This document shows, piece after piece, positions 1-10,824 of a stretch of DNA of 64,000 bases; positions within the stretch are counted from its first letter, which is position 1; each line of letters begins with the position of its first letter. Source of the stretch: Thalassia testudinum. Lineage: Eukaryota > Streptophyta > Magnoliopsida > Alismatales > Hydrocharitaceae. The notes beneath the pieces are model-generated. The model saw only the letters and a program-made list of their open reading frames with translations. It made no database searches and had not been told where the DNA came from. The DNA is taken from contig JAZHRO010000013.1 of assembly GCA_037157565.1 (NCBI GenBank), positions 80,221,501-80,285,500 on the forward strand, read 5' to 3'. The translations under genes and the position numbers were made by a program.

Positions 1-834
1 GGAAGGTGCGAGAAGTGCGTGTAGGATTTGAAATCAGATGGCTGAGATGATGAGGCGGGATTTAAAGGCGAAAACACAAAGGCACAGGTGCGGGCGAGCA
101 GGAGCCGTGTGATGAAGGATCTGAGAGCGCACAACGCACCACGTGGCAGCATTAGAGAGAATTGAGGAAAGAAGAAGGATTTGCAGAGATATAAAAGGGA
201 CCCCCCTCCCTTAAAAAGAAAAATACGACTCTCATCTCCCCTCACGTACTCTCTCTCCCTCTCAACTCCTCTCCCTCTCCTGACTCTCCCCCTCTCAATT
301 CCTTCTCTCTGGAATCCCTGCCTCTCAAATATCTCTCCAATCTCATCCCTCTCCACGTTGCGTGACAAATTTCGCATGTTCTTCGACGGGTTCCCGCACT
401 TCCACGACATTCCTCTGCAACCTCTCGACTCCGTGCGCATTCTATACCGATGACCGTCGACGGCACTCTCCACCTCCGTCATGACATCGCTGGATTTCTA
501 TCTGAGATTATTTTTATCTTCTTCTTCTTGTTATTCTATGTTATTCTGACTTTCTATTAGTAAGAAAGTTCTTATTTGCATTACGTGTTCATTTCGTATT
601 TGTCTCCGTGTTTATTTCATTTATTTCCTTTTGTTATAAAAAATTAAAAAATATAAATAATAAAAAAAATTCATTTACTTGATCAGGTTGGAAATCATCT
701 AAATATTCCTACCGCCCTGTGAGACGACCCGTACTCTCGACATTATTCTCGTATTTTTAGGAGATGGTTTCATAAATTTAAAACGTCTTGTTTTTGCACC
801 TACGACGACATATTTAGCATTATCGCGATTTCAC
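1..834 (+). mobile_element. 3' part of a plus-strand LTR inserted in Athila-0
   Basis: A TATA-like box (tataaaaggg) is at 190-199, followed by a CT-rich leader. A block at about 711-728 resembles the R/U5 block of the other LTRs here (ccctgtg followed by a cgac core). Near the end, ctacgacgac (800-809) is complementary to the first ten bases of tRNA-Asp with one mismatch. Recognisable minus-strand RT sequence starts at about 836, so the LTR should end in CA at 833 or 835. The start lies outside the window, so full element and solo LTR cannot be told apart. The short reading frames at 181-453 and 242-466 are CT-rich composition and were not called as genes. Confidence 0.55.
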
Positions 835-835
835 A

Positions 836-1567
836 ACCACCTACCATGTTAGGAAATATGGCCAGCATGCACCGCTGAAAGGTGGCGGGTACATTGCAGA
901 GCCCAAAAGGCATCCTGCGGAACGTGTATGTCCCGTAGGGGCAGGTGAAGGTAGTCTTCTCTTGATCCTCAGGATGGATTGCTACCTGATTATACCTAGA
1001 GCACCCATCCAGAAAATAGAAAAATCGATTTCCTACCAGTTTCTCGAGAATCTGGTCAATAAAAGGCAGTGGGAAATGGTCCTTCTTCGTGAAGGCATTC
1101 AATTTTCTGTAGTCAATACAGACTCTCCACTAGTTCGCAATGTGGGTCGATATGGTTTCGCTGGTTTCAGTCATGATCACAGCAAGCCATGACTTTTTAG
1201 GCACAACCTGGATTGGACTCACCCAACGACTGTCAAAGATTGGGTAGATGATTCCAGCATCTAACCACTTGATGATCTCTTTCTTCACGACATCCTGCAG
1301 ATTTGGATTCAGACATCTCTGCATTTCATGGGATGGTCGTGAGCCCTCTTCAGTGTAGATGGGGTGTGTGCAATATGAAGGGCTGATACCAATCAAGTCA
1401 TCAAGAGTCCATCCAATGGCTTTCCAATGCTGCTGAAGAATGGAAATCAGTTTCATTTCCTGATCCAAGGTAAGTTGGGAATTGATGAACACAGGAAAAA
1501 TTCAATTTGAACCCAAAAAGACGTATTTTAAATGATCAGGGAGGGGCTTCAACTCCATGACAAGGTT
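836..1567 (-). pseudogene. Athila-0 reverse transcriptase fragment (N-terminal half)
   Basis: Ty3/gypsy Athila-type polyprotein fragment. It reads from the protease-RT linker through the conserved WRVCIDYR block, the FPLPFIDQILEKL block and the MPFGLCN-PATFQRCM block, and stops just before the catalytic FMDD, where the plus-strand LTR is inserted. The matching region of Athila-2 (19215-19920) aligns throughout. There are at least two in-frame stops: one in the linker near 1500, and a TAG at 1127-1129 where Athila-2 has a serine codon before WRVCIDYR. The upstream edge is the gtcag target-site duplication of Athila-1 (1568-1572); the rest of this element resumes at 28528. Dead copy. Confidence 0.9.
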
Positions 1568-1572
1568 GTCAG

Positions 1573-3815
1573 TGATACGGATTTTACGTAGTTTGTAAAA
1601 TACGTCATTGTAACGCGTAAAATCGATCAACTCTTAAATTTATATCCTAGATAGGGGAGTATCTAGGGTCATCCAAGGAGGCCAAATGTTTGTAAAATTG
1701 ATTCTCTTACTTGGAATACAAATCTCAACCTTCTTTTTGGTATTTTTCAATATATCATTTTTTTTGTTTTTTGAATTAAGGCAACATGCGAAATTATGGC
1801 GGGAAAGTGACTTACACTTCAAATTCAAAATACTACTTCTAAGTGGAAGTAGAGCCTCTCCCTAAGTTCACTCTAAGCAAGTGAAGGCCTAGAATAATTA
1901 GGGAGAGGGAGTGAAGAATGCTAGAAACAAAACAATTAGAAATGCAAATAAGAAATTGCAAAGAAGGCAACTAGATTAATGAAAAAGGTGTTTTACAAAA
2001 AGGCCTAGTAGAGGAATGCTTCTACTACTAGAAAATTGCAAATAAGAAAAGCAAACACAAATCCTCTAGATAGATGGTTAAGAAGAGGGCTTCTTGCTCC
2101 AAGGTTGGTAGCTCCCAATCTTGAAAAGAGTGCTCCAACTCCTTCCTTGCTGTGCTCCGCCAAGGTGATGTCCTCCAAGGCAAGCCCTAAGGGGACATGC
2201 CCTAAGCTTTTCTCCAAGGGTGGACGTCCACCCTAGGTCATTCTCCTTTGCCTGGCCATCCTCCTTGAAGTGGAAGAGTCCTCCTCGTTGGCGTGGCCCA
2301 AGTCGAAGAGAGTCGAGAGAAGAAGTCACCAAAAGGGCTGGTGATGTGCCCCTTTAATCTCCTTCTCTAATCCTTCTTCTTGGCCGTAGGTATAGGTGGT
2401 ATAGGTAGCAAAATACACTAATGGAGGATGCCCTCAAATGGTGGTAGGTGGTGGGTTTTTATAGAATAGGAAGGGGGCTAAGGTGACTCTTGGAATGGAG
2501 GGCTAAGATGAAGAGATGGAGGTGGTTGGGGATCCAATGAACAAGGTCAATTGGCGCCAATCGAAGGGACACCAAGGGGGTGGTTATGGATGGTGACACC
2601 CCTTGATGTTGACGCCAAAATGGCTTCTAGAAGGGGGTCTTAGTTGGCGCCAAGAAGGGTTCTAGAAGGAGGGGTAGGTGGATGGCGAGGATGGGTTGTA
2701 GGGTTAGGTGTATGGTGGATGTGGGGATGGATGTTGGCGCCAAAAAGAGGGGTAGTTAGGGTTAGGTTTTGGCTCCAAAATTGGTGCCTTTTGGTGGTGA
2801 TAATGGGGTGAAGGTGTGGCTAGGAGGTGGCACCAACTTGAGTAGGATAGCTAGCTTAGGTAGGGCTTAAGTTGGTGGAGCTAGCTAGGGTTGAATTTGA
2901 GGTGGTGGATGGCCAAGGAGCTGGTTGATAGCTAAGATAAACTAAGCTAAGCTAGCTTAGCTAGCTATGGAGTAGAGGAGGAGGTATTGGAGCTAGGGTT
3001 TGAAGAGAGGAGCTGAGGAGGAGAAGTCTAGAGCTGGAACTGGAGCTGACTGCTGCTGAAAAGGCTGGCATAGAGCTACTCTAGCTGGCTTAGCTTGCTA
3101 GTTCTTTGCTAGCTGCTAAGACAAGCTAAAGTGAACTGGCTTCTACCATAATGAGCTGAGGTAAGCTAGGTTTGGTGCTCCCGAGGAGGATCAAGCTGGT
3201 TGAGGCAGTTAAGGTATCTTAGCTCAACTGAGTTGAGCTAAGTTGAATCCCTGGGAGCTGGACTTGAGCTTCCTGAGCTGAGATGAGTTCTTCTTCAGCT
3301 GGCAGGAGTTGAGTGGAGCTAGATGTAGCTGGGTCTGAGCTGGGGTGAACTCCCGTCAACTCAGCTGAGCTAGCTAGAGCTCCCTGTGGACTAGTGGGAG
3401 CTGAAATGAGCTAGACTCAGCTAAGTTGAGCTGGATCTGAGCTGGCTTGAGCTAGGGTGAGCTAAGAAGAACTCTCTTGAGCTACCATTCAGCTGAGATT
3501 AGCTGAATGGAGCTGGGATGAGCTAACCCTAGTTCAAGTGAGCTAGGTTCCAACTGTGGTGAGCTGGATCAAGCTGAGTTCTAGCTAGTTTGGGCTTCTC
3601 CACCATTTGCCTTCTTGAGTGCTAGGGTTTTAGGGATCTGTATATCTGTACATCCCTAATACTCACAAAAACATATTAAAAAGACAATAAAAAATGTAAT
3701 GCATGCCTAACCTAATTTATGCCTAAATGCATCCCAAAAACCCGTTTGCGGAGTAAAATCATAAGAGCTAGGTTTATTTTAATGCATAAGAATGATGATA
3801 AACTGGCATTTATCA
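1573..3815 (-). repeat. Athila-1 3' LTR (left)
   Basis: Begins tgatacgg and ends tttatca on the plus strand; in element sense the LTR starts at 3815. The first 20 bp of U3 (3796-3815) form a perfect inverted repeat with arms TGATAAA and TTTATCA. A TATA box in sense (complement of tttttata) is at 2456-2463. The stretch from about 2860 to 3590 is extremely rich in the tetranucleotide AGCT. A pair with the right LTR by position and sequence, differing by scattered substitutions (about 97 percent identical over the parts compared by eye). Confidence 0.93.
2860..3590 (-). repeat. AGCT-dense minisatellite-like tract in the Athila-1 LTR
   Basis: Imperfect short repeats of the type (T/A)GAGCT(A/G) fill this stretch; a hand count gives about fifty AGCT tetranucleotides in roughly 750 bp. 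The same tract lies in the partner LTR at about 27570-28300. It has no open reading frame of note. Confidence 0.85.
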
Positions 3816-3823
3816 CACCCCCA
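3816..3823 (-). promoter_or_regulatory. Athila-1 polypurine tract next to the 3' LTR
   Basis: Plus strand cacccccatgctt follows the LTR directly, so in element sense a GGGGGTG run abuts the TG of the 3' LTR. This is the expected position of the plus-strand primer. Confidence 0.75.
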
Positions 3824-5210
3824 TGCTTATCTTTTGCTAGTCTCTTATCAAAACTTCAATTTTTTTTGGAAAATGGAATTTTTGGGAAGTCTAATTTTTT
3901 TGACTTTTGAGGAGAAAAAGAGATTAAGGGACCTTGGTAGATTAAAACACAGGAGGTATGGGATTTGTTAAAGATAAACATCGGAATTTATTTTTGGATC
4001 CAACCATTAGACAGTACGGGATCAATATATCCTCCAGAAAATTCACAAATTAACCCCTTGTTAATTCAGATGACTTGAAATTTTTGTTTTTAGGATTTTT
4101 CTGGCTCATGAATCTGACTCGCAACTTGCAAAATCCTTTAAAATCTTGTGTCTGTGCTTGTGAAAAGCCAACATTTATAAGGTCGTGTTAATTTATTTAT
4201 TATTACTTTTTTTTTCCCCATGCTTATTTTTAGTTTAGTCTTACAACAGATGTGTCGGGATCATCATTCCTGTTACCATTCCTCGAGGGGGCTCTGGCAC
4301 CAGTACTTCGGGATAGCACTGTCCATGACACCACCCAGGAGTTCACAACCCCAAAACACGATGCGGTGTAAAGGGGCACTCAAAGCAAACTCAAGCTCTT
4401 ACTCCGACACTATAGGTAGAGCACCCTCCAAGACACTTGAGCTGCTAAAATGCACTTTAATGCTCCGTCTAAAGATATGAAATATAGATATGGAGTAGCA
4501 CCGAGGTGGTAACATGTTGACATCGCATCCACAAAGGAGGCATTTTCCTCCTTCTCGGCGGTGGGAACTCAAACCAATGATCTGCTTCAGACTTTTACTA
4601 AGTCAAAACAAGGGAGTTTTTCAAATTTTTAGTTGTTTTTAAGTGTTGGCTTGTGTGTGAAAATTGACACAAGAAGTTTCTCAAGACATGCAAGTTTTTG
4701 AATCAGAAAATAAGTCAAATACTTTCCGTATTACAAAATAGGATCAGGTCACCTGAACTACCATGAGTTCAGGTGGAATTTTAGAGAAGGATATCTGATC
4801 TAGTCTAAATTAGATCCTAGAATTCTAATGATCAGATCCATATCCTCATCCTTAGTTTGTTAAAGATTAAATCCCATTGTACCAAAAGTGAATTTTTCGA
4901 CCTTAGTCCTGATTGCAAAATTTTTCCTCAAAAAGTTTTCAACATTTTTATTTTTTTGGGTATGCAAGCAGGAAATAAATTAAAGAAAAATGCATATTTT
5001 TAAGTTTTGAAAATCCTAAATTGATCGTCAAATTTAAAAAACACCCCCCCATGCTTAAGATATGCCATGTCCTCATGCATTAGGAGGGAAAAGGGATCAC
5101 CTTAGTGAAGAACGGTCGGGTTTAGGATGAACAAAACCTAGAAAAAGAAGAAAAAAAGAAAGCAAGAAAAAATGAAGGGTTACCTCCCATCCAGTGCTAT
5201 CTTTTAAGCC
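3824..5210 (-). other. Athila-1 3' non-coding region
   Basis: About 1.4 kb between the LTR-adjacent polypurine box and the end of coding sequence. No convincing reading frame. A second polypurine-like box (seven C, 5044-5050) precedes atgcttaag, mirroring the LTR-adjacent box. At about 5180-5192 the plus strand reads gggttacctccca, the complement of the tgggaggtaaccc motif that follows pol in Athila elements (ggcaaccca in Athila-2 at 14281). Confidence 0.7.
5044..5050 (-). promoter_or_regulatory. second, internal polypurine-like box of Athila-1
   Basis: A run of seven C followed by atgcttaaga on the plus strand. It repeats the pattern of the LTR-adjacent polypurine tract about 1.2 kb away. 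Equivalent boxes exist in Athila-2, Athila-3 and the right-hand element. Confidence 0.45.
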
Positions 5211-5212
5211 AT

Positions 5213-6505
5213 TTAGTCGGGTGTGAAGGTATGCACGAAAGACGTAAAATCATGTAAATAATTGGACACTTGGATGCCCGCAAAAAAGGTGTCTTCTTCT
5301 AGATCCCTAGAAAATTGATTAGAAGCAATATTGGGATCAAAGTTGGATGGAAAATGATAAGTGTAGCCCAAGTCTAGCCATGGTTTTAAATCAGGTTGGA
5401 TGCCAAACTCGGGCGGGGTTGGTGGCAGGTCCATAAGAAAGGAGTCGGGGAAGGAATGGCGAGGATTGGGTGAAGTTAGTGTGGAAAAATTAGGTGCATG
5501 AATAGTGGGTGGGTTAGGGTGTTTACGGGGTGTATCAGGTAGAAATTTGGGGTCAAGACAAGTCTCCAGATCACAGATTTCACCGACCACTGATTCTGAA
5601 TCAAAGTCCTCAAAAAAATTGTGGTCGGTAAGGGTATCTATTAACATTGTCTCCTCCACCATATTGTAAATTTCCATATCTGAGTCCTCAAAAAAGTTAT
5701 CATCATGGAATCTCCTGGAGGAATTGAAAATATCTAAAGTGATAGTTTGGCCTGCACAAGTGATATCCATTTTGCCTGTGTAGCAATTGATATTTGCCTT
5801 TGCAGTGGCCAAAAAAGGGCATCCAAGGATTATTGGGGAGTCCAGTAATGATTCAGGTACCTCAATGTCAAGAACCAGAAAGTCTGCAGGGAAGACACAA
5901 TTCTGGACCTTGACCAAAACATCCTCGACAATCCCACGAGGTTTGATTGTAGATCGGTTGGCTAATTACAGGGTAACCTCGACGGGTTTTAATTCACCAA
6001 TCTGAAATTCTTCGAATAAACTCGTGGGAATAATATTAACTGAGGCACCAAGATCAAGGAGGGCGCGATTAAAGGTAGTGTCATCAATAATTACATAAAT
6101 TAAAGGCGCCCCCAGATCTTTCATCTTAGGAGGCAGCTTACTCTGTATGACAGAGCTTACTATCTCCGAAAGATGCACCTGTCCTAGATTTTTGGCCTGC
6201 CTTTTAGGAGTACAAATCTCCTTCAATAATTTGGCATAGGAAGGTATATATTTGATGGCATCTAGGAGAGGAATATTGATATGAACTTGCCCAAATAGAT
6301 CCATGAGTTCTTCTGTAGTGGGCTCAAATTTCTTTTTTTTGTTGGTGGTGGGGTAGAGAGCTTGTGGGAAAGGGATAGGAATCTTGTCTTGAGATTTTTG
6401 TATTTCTTTTTCTTCCTGATGGAGAGGTGGAGAGTCAATTTGCACAGGTATATCACCAGGTTTGTGTGAAGGCCCGAGATCAATGGTGGTTTTCCCACTC
6501 CTCAA
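5213..6505 (-). pseudogene. Athila-1 retroviral-type aspartic protease and linker
   Basis: Reads in two minus-strand segments, 6505-5966 and 5917-5213. The first contains a PTTEELMDLFGQVHINIPLLDAI block typical of the Gag-protease junction and the protease active-site motif ALLDLGASVNIIP (about 6035-6075; the Asp is the nucleophile, in the plant Athila form DLGA). The second contains the late protease motif SPIILGCPFLATAKANINC. An in-frame stop separates the two. After the protease an acidic linker ends at about 5213 and no RT follows, unlike Athila-2, where the homologous region runs into RT. Inactive and truncated relative to a full polyprotein. Confidence 0.85.
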
Positions 6506-8233
6506 AGTAACGCATGTGCAATCGGATTATTATTTGGAGGAGGTGGGGGGGCCTGTGATTGCGGAAACCTGGGCGGCTGCTGAGGTGGTGGATTAGGAGG
6601 AGGCTGATTCGGATAGTGTGGAGTTTTGCCCGTATAATGGTTCCCTTGGTGATTAGGGTTGGGCATGGCTTGGGACGGAAGATGTCCTGCAGGTCTTTGC
6701 GTGGGAGTAACCCCAATCTGATTGTTCAGATTTGTGATGGTGCGGGTTACTTCCGTCATTTTTGTTTGCATATCCTATAGGGTTCGCATCATCTGGGCAT
6801 TGATGTCTTGTTGAGATGGCCCAAGATGGAAGATTGGATTCGACCCATACCCATTAAAATGATAAGGTTGGGAAGAAACTTAATTATTCCAGGAGTAGTT
6901 CGGGTAATTTTTCCAATTGGAAGAATTTTTAAAGGGCACCTAGATGGCAGAAATATTTTGAGTGGGGCTAAGATCTGGATAGTTGTAATTCCCCAGTGAA
7001 TCATGGGCAACCTCAGAATAATCAGCAGTAGTAGTGTTGAGATTGTGCAAATTTTCTCTTCGTGGAAAGTTAGGTTGGGTTAGATGTGGGTGTGGAGCTT
7101 GGGTTGATGTGGTCAGTCTTTCCTCAATTTTCTTTTGATTAATATGCATCTGGTCGAGTTTTTGAGCGATCAATTGAAGATCGTCTTGGGTGACAGGGAT
7201 AGATTGAGTGCCTATTTCATGAACACTGAACTGCCGATTTTTGGGTTCTGCAAAATGTGTTCATGGAAGCTTGATTAAATGAGTTTTCACGCATTTCTTC
7301 AAACAGGTCGTAGGCACTTTCAGCATCTTTATTTAAGAAGTTGCCGCCACACGAGGCGTCGACAAAATGTCGGATTTGATCTTCTAATCCATGATAGAAG
7401 ATTTACACGAGCTGCCATAAAGGAATCTCGTGGTGCGGCCAACTTCTTAAAAGATCTTGAAATCTTTCCCAAGAATCATGGAAAGTCTCACCAGATTTTT
7501 GGTGAAAGGTCGTAATAGATCTTCGCAAGGAATTGGTACGACCTATGGGAAAGAATTTCTTGAGGAAGGCGCTCTTGAGCTGGGGCCAAGTTGTGATGAG
7601 TCAGCCAATGGTCCTGAACTAATAAGCGGCCTTATCTTTAAGAGATAATGGAAAAAGCCGCATCAACCATATGTCTTCTTGCACATTTCACGAACGGGTT
7701 GTCTGTGCAAGAAGAGTTAACTCTTCAAGGTGGCTGAAAGGGTCTTCCCTAGGAAGGCCATGAAAGTGTTTAATTAGGTTCAAGACAGTAGGCTTGATCT
7801 CAAAGTCCCCCTCTGGTATGACCACCCCTGGTCGTTCCTCATAATAAGACGGATCATAGAAATCTTTAAGAGGAATAATAGGCTGCTGACGGGGTGGTGG
7901 GTGTGGCCTTGGATTGGCTAGGTTTTGAATGTTCTTAGTCAATGTTTGTTGATTGGAATTTAATTTATTAATCTGCTCGGCCATCAATTTTAAAAGATCA
8001 GGTAGGGGGTCTTGATGTTATGTTTGGGGCAACTCAAGATTAGGGAGCTCCAAGTGTGGGAAGTTAATGGTGGGTGGGTTTTGGGTAGAATGGCTAGAAT
8101 TAGGGTTAGTGGTGGGGTTAGCGGTGGAAGTGGAAGGGTCAGTGGAACTATTTTGTTGTGTTTCCATTTTTTTAGGAGAAGACAGAAAAAGTGGTCTTTT
8201 TGCGCGGGGGGCGAAATCAAATGGTCCTTCCAA
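6480..8233 (-). pseudogene. Athila-1 gag, broken
   Basis: Gag-like sequence upstream of protease in element sense. Pieces: 8233-8018 (Thr/Ser/Pro/Asn-rich N-terminus), 7987-7688 (Gag core start, with LIKHFHGLPREDPFSHLEEL matching Athila-2 KFHGLNSEDPFQHIKQL), 7173-6940 (coiled-coil-like QIAQKLDQMHINQKKIEERL) and 6771-6502 (Pro/Gln/Asn-rich tail). Several stops and at least one frameshift separate the pieces. Gag would form the virus-like particle. Compared with Athila-2 gag (20983-22737) the order is the same but the sequence is distinctly diverged. Confidence 0.85.
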
Positions 8234-9822
8234 GTGCGGATTTTAAGACTGTCGCTCGTGCATAAAATGGAAGAACGGGAGGGGAGGAGAAGAGAAAGAG
8301 ATGAGAGAAAGTGTGCAATTCAAACAACCAAAACTAGACCTAACTTAAATGCGACTGCCTAATAATAACCTAAGACTTGGTCTATGTAGGAAATAAGTAG
8401 TCAATAGTGAATACCCGTTCTGTCAACAAATCTAGCCAAGTTGCTTAAGGGGAGGTTTGGACCCAAACGTTTCCTAGGGAAAATCCCAAGTGCTTGTACA
8501 AACCCGTGCCTGGTCGTTTGACACGGCCCCTCAGCCTGAACACCAGATATATATGATAGAATTAGTACTAACTAAAGAAAACTTATGACCTAGATAGCAA
8601 GCCTAAGTTGATGAAGTCTTAAGGGTCAAGTTGCTATAAGTTTTAATTAGGTCTAGGATACTACAGTGCACACGGAATGTGGAGGGTGTTAATTGGGTTG
8701 TTGCCCTATTATTTCGATTTTTTTTGTGTGTGCAAGAATTGGAGAGTGGCTCCAATGAAAATCAAATTGTTACACAATTTTTTTGTATTTTTATCTTTTA
8801 GGATTTGATTTAATTAAATGTGTTTTAGGGTTTTTCTCTTTAAATTTTCAAACAAGTTTGAAACTTCACAATCAAAGGAAAGATAAGTTGTATTGGTGAT
8901 GGTTAATTTCCTTCTATGTGAGTCTTTAAAAAGAAAGAAAGAAACCCTAAGTTGATTATCCCTAAAACAGAAAATTACTACCAATGAATTAATTTTAGAC
9001 TTTCTGTATTAAGTAGTGGTCCAAACAAGTCAAACAACACACTACTTTTAAGAAAATCAAACAAGGATTCCAAAAAAGATTTTTTTAAGATTTTAGGAAT
9101 TTGTTTGATAATTATTTTGAATTTTTAATTGTACTAATGTTAAAGTCCAGAAATGATACCTGTGGGTATTTTTGACTTTTTAGTATTACCACTGACCTCA
9201 TAAAATTTTTGTGATTTTATATGATGTGTAAAATTTCACAAGGATTCCAGCAATATAAATTTCACAAAAATTGGATGAGTATAAAAATTCTAAAAATTCA
9301 CGGACAGTAGCAAAACAGGAAGATTAGAGGGTGTGACCCCTCTGCAGTCCACAAATTTTTAAAAATTAAATACCAATTTAATTGATCTGAAATTTGGAAC
9401 GGATGTTCCTAACTTAATTGGGAATCACTGTATGAAAATTTATGATTTTAAGAGGCCTGTCGTGTTAGGAATCGATTTTTCAAGTCCGGACATAAATCTA
9501 GACCCGAAAAATAGAACACCAATACTTGCAATGGAGTGGTATTAAAGAAGCATTCAAGCAATCAATGGATTTTATATGGGCACCACTCCACTTAATTAAA
9601 GTGTTTGGGGTCTTGAAATCCAAGTTTAATATTTTTTTGGTAGTCTTTTAGCCTAAATGTGACAAGAAATGGGGAACCAACCTGAATTTCGCGGGAAGAA
9701 AAGGAACTTTGAGCTCTCACTTCCAAATTCCCGCTTTCTTCCTGCAATAGTTCTTGCACACACAAAAGAAAAAAAAGAGAAGGGGATGAGATCCACTTCA
9801 AGCAAGAGAAGAAACCGTGCCT
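8234..9822 (-). other. Athila-1 5' leader
   Basis: About 1.6 kb between the primer-binding site and the start of gag in element sense. AT-rich and without coding support; short frames near 9592-9926 overlap on both strands and have no recognisable content. Confidence 0.7.
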
Positions 9823-9839
9823 CCCTTGCAACGACGCCA
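9823..9839 (-). promoter_or_regulatory. Athila-1 primer-binding site (tRNA-Asp type, degenerate)
   Basis: In element sense TGGCGTCGTTGCAAGGG lies a few bases inside the 5' LTR. It matches the complement of the plant tRNA-Asp 3' end (TGGCGCCGTTGCCGGGG) at 14 of 17 positions. Confidence 0.7.
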
Positions 9840-9844
9840 AAAAG

Positions 9845-9990
9845 TGATACGGATTTTACGTGGTTTGTAAAATACGTCCGTGTAATGCGCAAAATCGATC
9901 AACTCTTAAATTTATATCCTAGATAAGTGAGTATCTAGGGTCGTCCAAGGAGGCCAAATATTTGTAAAATTGATTATCTTGCTTGGAATA
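9845..9990 (-). repeat. Athila-1 5' LTR, first part (U5 side)
   Basis: Matches 1573-1720 of the left LTR from tgatacgg to ttggaata, where Athila-2 is inserted. The last five bases (gaata, 9986-9990) are the duplicated target. Confidence 0.93.
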
Positions 9991-10556
9991 TGTTGTCGAC
10001 GTTTTGTGCGGATTTAAAGGATGTCACGTTGTAGTATAACCGACAAAATGTCTAAACAAATATAAAGAATTTTATTACTCGAAGACTGAAGTATCCGAGG
10101 TCGAACATGAGGAGCAATCTCAGTACTTTGTAAAACCAAAGAATACAACTGTTTAAATGCAAATATAACTCATTCCAAGAGAGAATTTTAAAAAAGGATT
10201 TGGAAAAAAAAGTAGAATTGGACGTCTGATTTGTGTATCAGACGTCTTAAATGTGATCTCTCTTTCTCTCGTCTTCTTCGTGGCTCTTCTCCCTTCTTTG
10301 CTTCTGGTATCTTTCCTTCTTCTCCTGCCTTGCCTTTCTTCTTTCTTCTTCTTCTTTTTCTTCTGATCTCTTTGAAGTCTTCCCTTGTCTTCTTCTTCGT
10401 TCTTCTCTCTCTTCTGCCTTGTCTTCCTTCTTCTTCTCTGCGAAGAATTCTCCTTTCACTGCTATGCAGCCTCTTCTTTCTTCTCTTCCTGTTCTGCAGC
10501 CACTAAGTGTTCGCTGCCTGGGTCAGTTCTTCCTTCCTGCACACACCACAGAGTAG

Positions 10557-10802
10557 AAAAAACCTACCCCCTTCCCTCTACCCAGGCGTCTCTCTCTCTC
10601 AAGCAAATGCACTCAGGACGCTCTCCCGGAGCCACACGGGTAGTCGGGTCGAGTTCGCACCCGGGGACCAGGCGCACCGGCAAGTGGTGATGCGCGAGGA
10701 GTGCGTAGGTCTAGGTCGGGTCGGACCAGCCAGATCCGCGAGGTCAAGCCGCGGATGAGGCGTGAGGGCAGTGAGGGACCTCACCCCTGTGCTTACGGAG
10801 GC
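10557..10802 (-). ncRNA. predicted short Pol III-type transcript inside the family-B LTR
   Basis: Inference from promoter geometry. The USE-TATA pair at 10825-10867 would start transcription about 30 nt past the TATA box, near 10802, and the first run of four or more T in sense is TTTTTT at 10562-10557, about 245 nt downstream. The product would be GC-rich and contains a hairpin with arms GTGAGG and CCTCAC. Equivalent intervals of similar length exist in 18332-18578, 24273-24518 and 52293-52527. No coding potential is claimed. Confidence 0.35.
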
Positions 10803-10824
10803 AACCGGTTTAAAGCACAAATAC

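Noticed and set aside
10231..10506. Leu/Ser/Phe-rich frame of 91 residues that looks like a membrane protein
   Set aside because: It is the translation of the pyrimidine-rich tract of the LTR, repeated in the other LTR.
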